A stretch of DNA of 10,362 bases from CAYOZL01 sp964408435 (GTDB lineage Bacteria > Bdellovibrionota_C > UBA2361 > SZUA-149 > CAYOZL01), in the NCBI GenBank assembly GCA_964408435.1, contig CAYOZL010000071.1, positions 1 to 10,362 of the forward strand, read 5' to 3'. Shown piece after piece: positions 1 to 4,099 of this stretch. Below the pieces are notes generated by a model. The model searched no databases. It saw only the letters and a list, made by a program, of their open reading frames with translations, and had not been told where the DNA came from. A program made the position numbers and the translations under genes. Position 1 is the first letter of the stretch. Each line of letters opens with the position of its first letter.

Positions 1-2
1 AA

Positions 3-629
3 GATAGAACTGCTAATACAGTAGTATCAACTGCTCCTGTTATTAAAGCTCCTAAGGTTAAGTCGGTAAGGAGAGCTAGATTAAAACCAAGAGCTTACAC
101 TGCTCCTGTTTCTTCAGCTCCTAAAATTGTTGCGAATAAGACTATCCCTTTAGCTAAAACAACTCCTTTTATAAAGACAGCAAAAGCAAATGAAATTCCT
201 TTAGCTAAGACATTCCCAATTGATAAGCCTATAACTAAAGTTGTTGAATCCGCTGCAGTTACTACAGCTATTCCTACTGCTAAAGTTATTAGTAGCACTT
301 CAATTAGCCAGCCTGTGATCACTAATCCAGCAGTTAGTAGCACTGCTAAAACTGTAGGTAAGGCAGTTGTAAATTGTTCTGATGCAGAAGCTGAGGCAAC
401 TAGAGCTAGAACTGCTGCAACAGATACTGATAAAATCTTTTATTACAGAAGAGCATTAAGACTTTGTAATACAAAGCCAAACTTTCATATTGAAATAGGT
501 AAAGTATATGCTTCTATTGGCAGAAAAGAAGAAGCAGAGTTAGAGTTTAGTAAGGCTTTAGAAATAGATCCTAATAACTCTGAAGCTCAAGATGAGCTAA
601 CTATCTTGATGCTAGATGGTGTTAATTAA
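3..629 (+). CDS. C-terminal part of a TPR protein with a Lys/Ala/Pro/Thr-rich linker (5' end outside window)
   Basis: The frame is open from the first bases of the window to TAA at 627-629, giving 208 residues, so the true start lies upstream. The first ~105 residues are low complexity (Ala, Pro, Thr, Lys, Val) with short internal echoes such as IPLAKT, as in an extended linker or a periplasm-spanning segment. From about residue 120 the chain becomes structured. Residues ~161-195 form a canonical tetratricopeptide repeat (IGKVYASIGRKEEAELEFSK, then ALEIDPNN), a protein-protein interaction helix pair. An initiation at the internal GTG at 315 is unlikely because the frame continues well upstream with the same composition. 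The next gene, an OmpA-type lipoprotein, starts 61 bases downstream on the same strand and may be co-transcribed, so an envelope role is plausible but inferred. Confidence 0.8.
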   Translation, partial: DRTANTVVSTAPVIKAPKVKSVRRARLKPRAYTAPVSSAPKIVANKTIPLAKTTPFIKTAKANEIPLAKTFPIDKPITKVVESAAVTTAIPTAKVISSTSISQPVITNPAVSSTAKTVGKAVVNCSDAEAEATRARTAATDTDKIFYYRRALRLCNTKPNFHIEIGKVYASIGRKEEAELEFSKALEIDPNNSEAQDELTILMLDGVN

Positions 630-690
630 TCATTAACTTAGCCATTATTAGAGGGCTGTTCGTCAAATCTATAGTATCAGAAGGAAAACC

Positions 691-1389
691 ATGAAGCTTA
701 GTTTGAAAAAGAGAATAGCCCTACTTATTACCCTATCTTTATTATTTTCATCTTGCAGTGCTCATTTCACTAACTGGCAAAAAGGTGCGCTAACAGGTGC
801 AACTTTGGGTGCAGGAACTGGTGCAATAGTTGGAAGCCAAAGTGGTAATGCAGGTCCAGGTGTGGCAATTGGTGCAGGTCTTGGTGCATTAGCTGGAGCA
901 GTGCTTGGTCAAAGAGTTGATGTTGCAGAAAGTGAGAATAAAGAGCTTGAGAAAAAAGTAGCTCTTACTCAGTCTCAGTTAGATGAGAACAGAAAATTAA
1001 TTGATGAGCTTAGAAAAAGAGGGGCTGATGTCCAAGGAACAGAGAGGGGAGTAGTTGTAAACTTACCAGATATTCTTTTTCAATTTGATAGGGCTGAGCT
1101 AACTAATAATGCTAGAATAACAATCTCAGAGATTTCAGAAGTAATCACAACTGTAAAAGATAGAAATATTTCTATCGAGGGGCACACGGATTCAATTGGT
1201 AGTGTTCAATACAATAAACAGCTATCACAAAAGCGAGCTCAAAATGTTTCTAACGAGCTTGGTTATAAAGGAGTTCCGTCACGACAAATGTCTGTAACAG
1301 GCTACGGTGAAGGCGCGCCTATCGCTACAAATAATACAGATAGGGGTAGGGCTAGAAACAGGCGTGTCGAGATTATTATCGAGAACTAG
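691..1389 (+). CDS. OmpA-family peptidoglycan-binding lipoprotein with glycine-zipper segment
   Basis: This is a 232-residue outer-membrane lipoprotein. Residues 1-22 are a lipoprotein signal (KK..R, hydrophobic core, then LFSSC with Cys22 as the probable lipidated residue; Phe at -3 is slightly atypical). Residues ~32-73 are a Gly/Ala-rich glycine zipper with GxxxG-type spacing. Residues ~77-112 are charged and probably coiled coil. Residues ~120-232 are an OmpA C-terminal domain: the LFQFDRAELT strand, the GHTDSIGSVQYNKQLSQKRA segment with Asp167 and Arg182 at the positions that hold diaminopimelate in this family, and a C-terminal GRARNRRVEIII strand. The ATG is preceded by AGAAGGA at 679-685. 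The likely role is anchoring the outer membrane to peptidoglycan, in the manner of Pal or YiaD-like proteins. It is not Pal itself, because the glycine zipper is an addition. The family assignment is secure; the physiological role is inferred. Confidence 0.93.
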   Translation: MKLSLKKRIALLITLSLLFSSCSAHFTNWQKGALTGATLGAGTGAIVGSQSGNAGPGVAIGAGLGALAGAVLGQRVDVAESENKELEKKVALTQSQLDENRKLIDELRKRGADVQGTERGVVVNLPDILFQFDRAELTNNARITISEISEVITTVKDRNISIEGHTDSIGSVQYNKQLSQKRAQNVSNELGYKGVPSRQMSVTGYGEGAPIATNNTDRGRARNRRVEIIIEN

Positions 1390-1458
1390 GCTGTGAGTAA
1401 CTAATCTAAGACTATGTTTTTCTTATGAAACCTTGAAACAAATAAAGTAAATAATGTT

Positions 1459-1486
1459 TTTTACTAGAATAAGCGTTCTAGTAAAA
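1459..1486. repeat. Perfect 11-bp inverted repeat
   Basis: TTTTACTAGAA (1459-1469) and TTCTAGTAAAA (1476-1486) are perfectly complementary around the 6-base loop TAAGCG. No T-run follows the stem on either strand, so it is not a standard intrinsic terminator. It could be an operator-like palindrome or an RNA hairpin downstream of the OmpA gene. Confidence 0.7.
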
Positions 1487-1600
1487 GCTAATGATAACGG
1501 CTTGTTAACTATGTCGGCTTTCTGTTAGCTTACTCCCGTTAAGGTAGAGAGTTCCTCTCAATCTTTAGAAATCAACTTTTCTTAAAAAGTTCAAATTACT

Positions 1601-1622
1601 GAGTAGAAGAATTATTTTAGTT
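1601..1622 (+). promoter_or_regulatory. Leader motif copy 1 (GRGTAGAAG type)
   Basis: GAGTAGAAGAATTATT here matches GGGTAGAAGAATCATT at 2756 in 14 of 16 positions, and its first nine bases match the copy at 3371. Each copy lies upstream of one of the three island genes, at about 240, 118 and 148 bases from the start codon. This first copy lacks the AT palindrome that follows the motif in the other two. Function is unknown. Confidence 0.4.
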
Positions 1623-1819
1623 CGGATCATATTTTTCAGTTTACTGTTGTTGATGCAAACTAATTATTGTCATTTTCTTTATTTTGAAAATGGCTGTCAC
1701 TATAGAGGTTGGGGAAGTAGAGGTTAGTGATATTCATTTATTTTTTAGCTTAATTTCTGCTAAGGAGGGAACTCTGAGTCAGAAGTCGAGTTCATTGTGA
1801 ACCCGATGCAATTTCTTTG

Positions 1820-1837
1820 GTCTCAAACTCAGGAGAC
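1820..1837 (+). promoter_or_regulatory. Hairpin covering the ribosome-binding site of the 229-aa gene
   Basis: GTCTC (1820-1824) can pair with GAGAC (1833-1837) around an 8-base loop. The second arm overlaps the Shine-Dalgarno AGGAG at 1831-1835, seven bases before the GTG start at 1843. Folding would hide most of the ribosome-binding site. The stem is short, so this is a candidate only. Confidence 0.35.
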
Positions 1838-1842
1838 TTCGA

Positions 1843-2532
1843 GTGAAGAAGACAAAAACTACAGGTAAGAAAAACGGCAATCCTAAAATGTTTCTGAAGC
1901 CGCAAGGCTGTGAAGAAACAGCAGTCAATACGGGAAACAACGCGTATGAGAGGGGGAACATAGCCTGCATGTTGTCACACAACAAAAAAGGTTGTGTGCC
2001 TTTGATATATCGGTCGTTTTTCTCGAAAACGTTCGACGTACCGCCAGAAGAAGTTCGCGTACAACCGAACCATGCTATTTATCGAATCGATGCTCCTTGT
2101 GCCAAGATTGTGGGAAGACATAATGAGCTTGGGATTATTCCTGAAGCTTATGTCTCGCAGGTAGCAAGGGTTCTAGAGATAGAAGAATCGGAGATTCGTT
2201 ACGCGCCTGATATGACCGTGTATCCAGAAGATGGACTTGAGGATAGCGTGGACAGAAAGGCTTTTCAAAAAATTCTTGAACACGACAGACGCGGAATCGT
2301 TCCAGAATCCGAAGTGTTTCTTGTCTCAAGGTTGCTGGGGAAGCCTATAGAAGAAGTTGGCTTTCAGTTAGACTTCTCAGCATACGTTCCAGGTCACGAA
2401 GACATTGAAACGATTCTCTTCCACCGTCACTTCGATATGATCCCCGAGCATTACAAGGCAAGGGCTGAGCAGTTGATTGAAGAAGACGAAAAGAAGAGAG
2501 CAGAAGAGGAAGTAGCAACAGCAAACGCCTAG
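1843..2532 (+). CDS. Uncharacterised protein with four His/Gly-Ile-Val-Pro-Glu helical repeats
   Basis: This is a 229-residue protein with no signal peptide or membrane span, so it is probably cytosolic. The start is GTG at 1843 with AGGAG at 1831-1835; an in-frame stop at 1798-1800 limits upward extension and no other start codon intervenes. After a basic, low-complexity N-terminus (~1-36), four related units follow, centred on H46..G50CVP53, H93NELG97IIPE101, H147DRRG151IVPE155 and H194RHFDMIPE202 (His spacing 47, 54 and 47 residues). Each motif is followed by an amphipathic helix; units 2 and 3 fit xVxRxLxIxxEE. The C-terminus is an acidic/basic helix (~208-224). I do not recognise the family. 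By eye a unit resembles the N-terminal helical bundle of NuoE-type proteins (short helix, Gly-Ile-Pro-Glu turn, long helix), but no Cys cluster is present, so only a helical scaffold can be argued. TCG, ACG and CGN codons are frequent, unlike the flanking genes. Confidence 0.78.
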   Translation: MKKTKTTGKKNGNPKMFLKPQGCEETAVNTGNNAYERGNIACMLSHNKKGCVPLIYRSFFSKTFDVPPEEVRVQPNHAIYRIDAPCAKIVGRHNELGIIPEAYVSQVARVLEIEESEIRYAPDMTVYPEDGLEDSVDRKAFQKILEHDRRGIVPESEVFLVSRLLGKPIEEVGFQLDFSAYVPGHEDIETILFHRHFDMIPEHYKARAEQLIEEDEKKRAEEEVATANA

Positions 2533-2638
2533 TTTTGTACAACAACAAAAAATGAAAGGAGGTAATTTAAGCGGACTATCGGAGATGATTATTTCTGTTA
2601 GACGCATCATTAGCGTTTTTAACAGTGATAGCCATCTT

Positions 2639-2668
2639 CTAAGTAAATAAAACCGTCTTAGCTTTTTT
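2639..2668 (+). terminator. Candidate terminator after the 229-aa gene
   Basis: CTAAG (2639-2643) pairs with CTTAG (2657-2661) across a 13-base loop, followed by C and six T (2663-2668). The stem is short and AT-rich, so it would be weak. The layout (CTTAG-like arm, one C, T6) resembles the 42-bp repeats at 3194 and 3788. Confidence 0.35.
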
Positions 2669-2755
2669 ACCTGTATTTATAGATACTTAATTTAAATACA
2701 TCACTTAACAGCAATCTGGGTATAACAATACACACAGTAAATTTGTTATTATTAC

Positions 2756-2783
2756 GGGTAGAAGAATCATTAAATTTAATTAG
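2756..2783 (+). promoter_or_regulatory. Leader motif copy 2 with AT palindrome
   Basis: GGGTAGAAGAATCATT continues into ATTAAATTTAAT, a perfect palindrome, and then TTAG. The copy at 3371-3398 has the same order with a 3-base deletion and a 3-base insertion. TATTAT at 2747-2752 lies where a -10 element would place transcription start within the GGGTAG. A conserved 5' end of the transcript is one reading; an operator is another. Confidence 0.45.
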
Positions 2784-2855
2784 TGGTTTGGTCACAGCCT
2801 TCCCTTATGGTTTTTGTGAGCTATTGAGCTTGCTAGGGGTAAAGTGACGATCTGG

Positions 2856-2870
2856 ATTCTTTGAAAGGAT
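2856..2870 (+). promoter_or_regulatory. Hairpin covering the ribosome-binding site of the 59-aa gene
   Basis: ATTCTT (2856-2861) can pair with AAGGAT (2865-2870), with one G-T wobble and a 3-base loop. This hides the Shine-Dalgarno AAAGGA (2864-2869), which ends five bases before the ATG at 2875. The 24-base segment GGAT...ATG resembles the one before the 55-aa gene. Confidence 0.4.
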
Positions 2871-2874
2871 TCAT

Positions 2875-3054
2875 ATGTCGAGTTCCATTTTTGTTCCAGG
2901 CTTTTTTCTTCTTGGCTTTGCTGCAATGGCAGCATTGCCGATTGTCATCTTTGTCATTGTTGCAGTTGGCGTTTGTGGTGTAGTGTCGTCGTTTTTCTCG
3001 AAGGGAGAACAGATTTCGACGCGAAAATCCGTGGGTTGCTTCGATGGAGAGTAG
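2875..3054 (+). CDS. 59-residue membrane microprotein
   Basis: ATG at 2875 with AAAGGA at 2864-2869; TAG at 3052-3054. The N-terminus is MSSSIFVPG, followed by a long hydrophobic stretch (residues ~9-41, FFLLGFAAMAALPIVIFVIV and onward) that could be one long span or a tight pair of spans broken near Pro22. A hydrophilic tail follows (~42-59: SKGEQISTRKS, ending GCFDGE). It has no lipobox and is too short for an enzyme; a single-span membrane regulator or subunit is the natural reading, but no function can be named. It is flanked by its own leader and by a strong terminator (3089-3147), so it is probably transcribed alone. Codon use (repeated TCG, ACG, CGA) matches the 229-aa and 55-aa genes rather than the flanking genes. 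Its SFFSK peptide and 15 bases of its DNA (2988-3002) also occur in the 229-aa gene (2013-2027), possibly by chance. Confidence 0.65.
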   Translation: MSSSIFVPGFFLLGFAAMAALPIVIFVIVAVGVCGVVSSFFSKGEQISTRKSVGCFDGE

Positions 3055-3088
3055 TTGCTCCTCATCTGAATAGCTACAGAGATTCATA

Positions 3089-3147
3089 CTCGTCCTTGGA
3101 TGCAGCCTTTTGAACGAGGAGGCTAATTCCAGGGGCGAGACTTTTTT
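3089..3147 (+). terminator. Long-stem intrinsic terminator after the 59-aa gene
   Basis: Bases 3089-3100 pair with 3128-3139 (12 pairs, two of them G-T). A 3x3 internal mismatch and a further four pairs (3104-3107 with 3121-3124) follow, closing a 13-base loop. AC and then six T (3142-3147) come directly after. This is a strong rho-independent terminator; the internal loop makes a stable small 3'-end RNA also conceivable. Confidence 0.75.
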
Positions 3148-3170
3148 CAGTAAATTCTTACAAGAAAGGT

Positions 3171-3176
3171 TATAAT
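3171..3176 (+). promoter_or_regulatory. Possible -10 element (TATAAT)
   Basis: Perfect consensus TATAAT just downstream of the 59-aa gene's terminator and ~345 bases upstream of the 55-aa gene. I see no good -35 at 16-18 bases, so the support is the hexamer and its position alone. Confidence 0.25.
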
Positions 3177-3193
3177 GAAAGTTCTGACCAACT

Positions 3194-3235
3194 GTTCCTA
3201 ATTAAAATTATAAATTTACATTAAGCCTTTTTTCT
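3194..3235 (+). repeat. 42-bp direct repeat, copy 1
   Basis: This segment and 3788-3828 share 38 of 42 aligned positions (three substitutions and one single-base gap). Both start GTTCYTAATTAAAA, contain TTTACATTAAG and end in T6CT. Both lie 30-50 bases past an intrinsic terminator and immediately before a hexamer array. Confidence 0.8.
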
Positions 3236-3254
3236 CTATTTGCTCTAGTTTTTT

Positions 3255-3290
3255 AGACTAAGACCAAGATTAAGATTAGGATTAAGACTT
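3255..3290 (+). repeat. Degenerate hexamer array (AAGACT orientation)
   Basis: Six consecutive hexamers: AGACTA, AGACCA, AGATTA, AGATTA, GGATTA, AGACTT. These are reverse-complement relatives of the CTTAGT array at 3827-4014 and of the perfect array at 10308-10362. Confidence 0.8.
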
Positions 3291-3370
3291 TCAATGCTAG
3301 GATTGCTAAAAAGTCATAGTTTAGATAATGGTTTAATTGTAAATAGATTTTTTAAGTTTCAGTTTAATAA

Positions 3371-3398
3371 GAGTAGAAGCATTAAATATTTTAATTAG
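3371..3398 (+). promoter_or_regulatory. Leader motif copy 3 with AT palindrome
   Basis: GAGTAGAAGCATTAAAT followed by ATTTTAATTAG. It matches the 2756-2783 copy apart from a 3-base deletion, a 3-base insertion and one A/G change. TTTAAT at 3363-3368 could be a -10 element placed as in copy 2. Confidence 0.45.
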
Positions 3399-3499
3399 GA
3401 AGGTACAGTCTCTGCCTCCCAATGTTTTTTATGTGTACTAAATGGATGTACACAAGGGTTTGAAAGTTTCACTAGCTTTCTATAAAAATGTAGACAAGG

Positions 3500-3515
3500 A
3501 TCCTTCATGGAGGAT
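3500..3515 (+). promoter_or_regulatory. Hairpin covering the ribosome-binding site of the 55-aa gene
   Basis: ATCCTT (3500-3505) can pair with GAGGAT (3510-3515), with one T-G wobble and loop CATG. It buries the Shine-Dalgarno GGAGGA (3509-3514) four bases before the ATG at 3519. Confidence 0.4.
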
Positions 3516-3518
3516 TGT

Positions 3519-3686
3519 ATGAGTTCGCTGAATTTGTTGCCAGTCGGTATTATCGTGGCAATAGCTCTCGTTATTTTTGCCTTTGTTGTTTTTCGCGCGC
3601 GAGCGAAGAGTAAGGGCAGGGTAAAACCGACTCTCATCGAAGACTTAGAGATCCAACGACCACCGCATGATTACTACGATACGTAG
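3519..3686 (+). CDS. 55-residue single-span membrane microprotein
   Basis: ATG at 3519 follows a strong Shine-Dalgarno GGAGGA (3509-3514); TAG at 3684-3686. MSSLNLLP is followed by one clear transmembrane helix (residues ~7-25, LPVGIIVAIALVIFAFVVF). A basic juxtamembrane stretch comes next (RARAKSKGRVK, 26-36), which by the positive-inside rule puts the C-terminus in the cytoplasm, and then a hydrophilic tail ending PPHDYYDT. It shares with the 59-aa microprotein the MSS start, a single hydrophobic region, a basic boundary, the type of leader and hairpin, and CpG-rich codons, but I see no alignable sequence. Its own terminator starts 22 bases after the stop, so it is a stand-alone unit. Function unknown; a small membrane-protein partner or regulator is the generic possibility. 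Confidence 0.68.
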   Translation: MSSLNLLPVGIIVAIALVIFAFVVFRARAKSKGRVKPTLIEDLEIQRPPHDYYDT

Positions 3687-3707
3687 AAATTGCGCGGCTC
3701 TCGTTAT

Positions 3708-3757
3708 GTCGGTGTTGCATTTGAAAATAATGCAACACCGACTTTTTCTCTTTTTTT
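3708..3757 (+). terminator. Strong intrinsic terminator after the 55-aa gene
   Basis: GTCGGTGTTGCAT (3708-3720) and ATGCAACACCGAC (3730-3742) form a perfect 13-bp stem (14 with the adjacent T-A pair) around a short loop. T5CTCT7 follows at 3743-3757. A textbook rho-independent terminator. Confidence 0.9.
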
Positions 3758-3787
3758 ATATGCGTTTTTGTAGACAGAAACTGCACC

Positions 3788-3828
3788 GTTCTTAATTAAA
3801 ACTATTAATTTACATTAAGCTTTTTTCT
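3788..3828 (+). repeat. 42-bp direct repeat, copy 2
   Basis: Partner of 3194-3235. In this copy CTTAAT and ATTAAG (followed by C and T6) are complementary, so it could act as a weak second terminator. It runs straight into the hexamer array. Confidence 0.8.
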
Positions 3829-4078
3829 TAGTCTTAGTCCTAGTCTTAATCTTAGTCCTNNNNNNNNNNNNNNNNNNNNNNNNNNNNNNNNNNNNNNNNN
3901 NNNNNNNNNNNNNNNNNNNNNNNNNNNNNNNNNNNNNNNNNNNNNNNNNNNNNNNNNNNTCTTAGTCCTAGTCTTAATCTTAGTCCTGGTCCTGGTCTTA
4001 GTCCTAGTCCCAATCTTTTTGAGACCAAGACGAAGACTAAGACTAAGACTAAGATTAAGATTAAGACTAGGATTAGGA
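3827..4078. repeat. Degenerate CTTAGT hexamer array with orientation switch (large imperfect hairpin)
   Basis: From 3827 to about 4014 the plus strand reads CTTAGT, CCTAGT, CTTAAT and CCTGGT type hexamers. From 4021 to 4078 it reads GACCAA, GACGAA, GACTAA, GATTAA, the reverse complement. The turn is at 4015-4022 (CTTTTTGA). The two halves can pair over roughly 50 bases with mismatches and wobbles. The array sits between convergent genes, so it may act as a two-way transcription barrier. It includes 100 N. Confidence 0.85.
3860..3959. other. Assembly gap (100 N)
   Basis: Exactly 100 N, the conventional placeholder for a scaffold gap of unknown size. The 28 bases before it (3832-3859) and after it (3960-3987) are identical, so the true gap may be zero or negative, or the array may be longer than shown. 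Confidence 0.97.
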
Positions 4079-4099
4079 ATCTTTCAAGCCAATAAAATT

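Larger units (their letters stand above)
1390..1842 (+). other. Non-coding stretch: hairpins and long leader of the 229-aa gene
   Basis: I see no convincing gene here. The stretch holds a perfect 11-bp inverted repeat (1459-1486), a GAGAG/CTCTC mini-hairpin (1547-1559), a TAACGG/CCGTTA pair (1495-1500 with 1536-1541), the leader motif at 1601-1622, an isolated AAGGAGGG (1762-1769) followed by a GAACTC/GAGTTC stem (1769-1774 with 1788-1793), and the Shine-Dalgarno hairpin of the next gene. No clear intrinsic terminator follows the OmpA gene. A structured RNA is possible but unproven. Confidence 0.5.
2533..2874 (+). other. Intergenic stretch: terminator candidates and leader of the 59-aa gene
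   Basis: No supported gene. The stretch holds a strong but orphan AAAGGAGGT (2555-2563), a weak ACGC/GCGT stem followed by T4 (2602-2620), a better terminator candidate at 2639-2668, a possible -10 element TATTAT at 2747-2752, leader motif copy 2 at 2756-2783, and the Shine-Dalgarno hairpin at 2856-2870. A 32-codon frame (2552-2650) is open across part of it but has no ribosome-binding site of its own. Confidence 0.5.
3055..3518 (+). other. Intergenic stretch: terminator, repeats and leader of the 55-aa gene
   Basis: No supported gene. In order it holds the 3089-3147 terminator, a perfect TATAAT (3171-3176), a 42-bp repeat shared with 3788-3828, six degenerate hexamers in the AAGACT orientation (3255-3290), leader motif copy 3 (3371-3398), and a Shine-Dalgarno hairpin (3500-3515). 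A 9-codon frame including the stop (3175-3201), preceded by GAAAGG, is too short to call. Confidence 0.5.
3687..4099. other. Intergenic stretch between convergent genes: terminator, repeats and gap
   Basis: No gene. It contains the 3708-3757 terminator, the second 42-bp repeat (3788-3828), and the hexamer array that inverts near 4015-4022 and carries the 100-N gap. Translations across the hexamers give only Leu/Arg, Leu/Gly or Leu/Val low complexity and are not genes. Confidence 0.75.

Noticed and set aside
95..343. Hydrophobic minus-strand frame opposite the TPR-protein linker
   Set aside because: It is the antisense of an Ala/Lys/Thr-rich linker and appears membrane-like only for that reason.
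1501..1560. Repeated CGGCTT and small stems suggesting a structured RNA
   Set aside because: Stems are short with long loops, there is no clear terminator, and I recognise no known RNA family.
2594..2600. GTTAGAC near the 3' end of the 229-aa gene, resembling the integron attC core GTTRRRY
   Set aside because: No matching RYYYAAC partner at a suitable distance and no similar site after the other two small genes.
2552..2650. 32-codon frame starting at ATG 2552, after the 229-aa gene
   Set aside because: The strong AAAGGAGGT lies inside the frame, not before it. No start codon sits at the right distance downstream of it, and the peptide has no recognisable feature.
3175..3201. Tiny frame (MKVLTNCS) with GAAAGG upstream
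   Set aside because: Only eight residues, overlaps a perfect TATAAT and enters the 42-bp repeat; the match to a start site is probably incidental.
3255..4078. CRISPR-like array
   Set aside because: Units are contiguous hexamers without unique spacers, and no cas gene is present.
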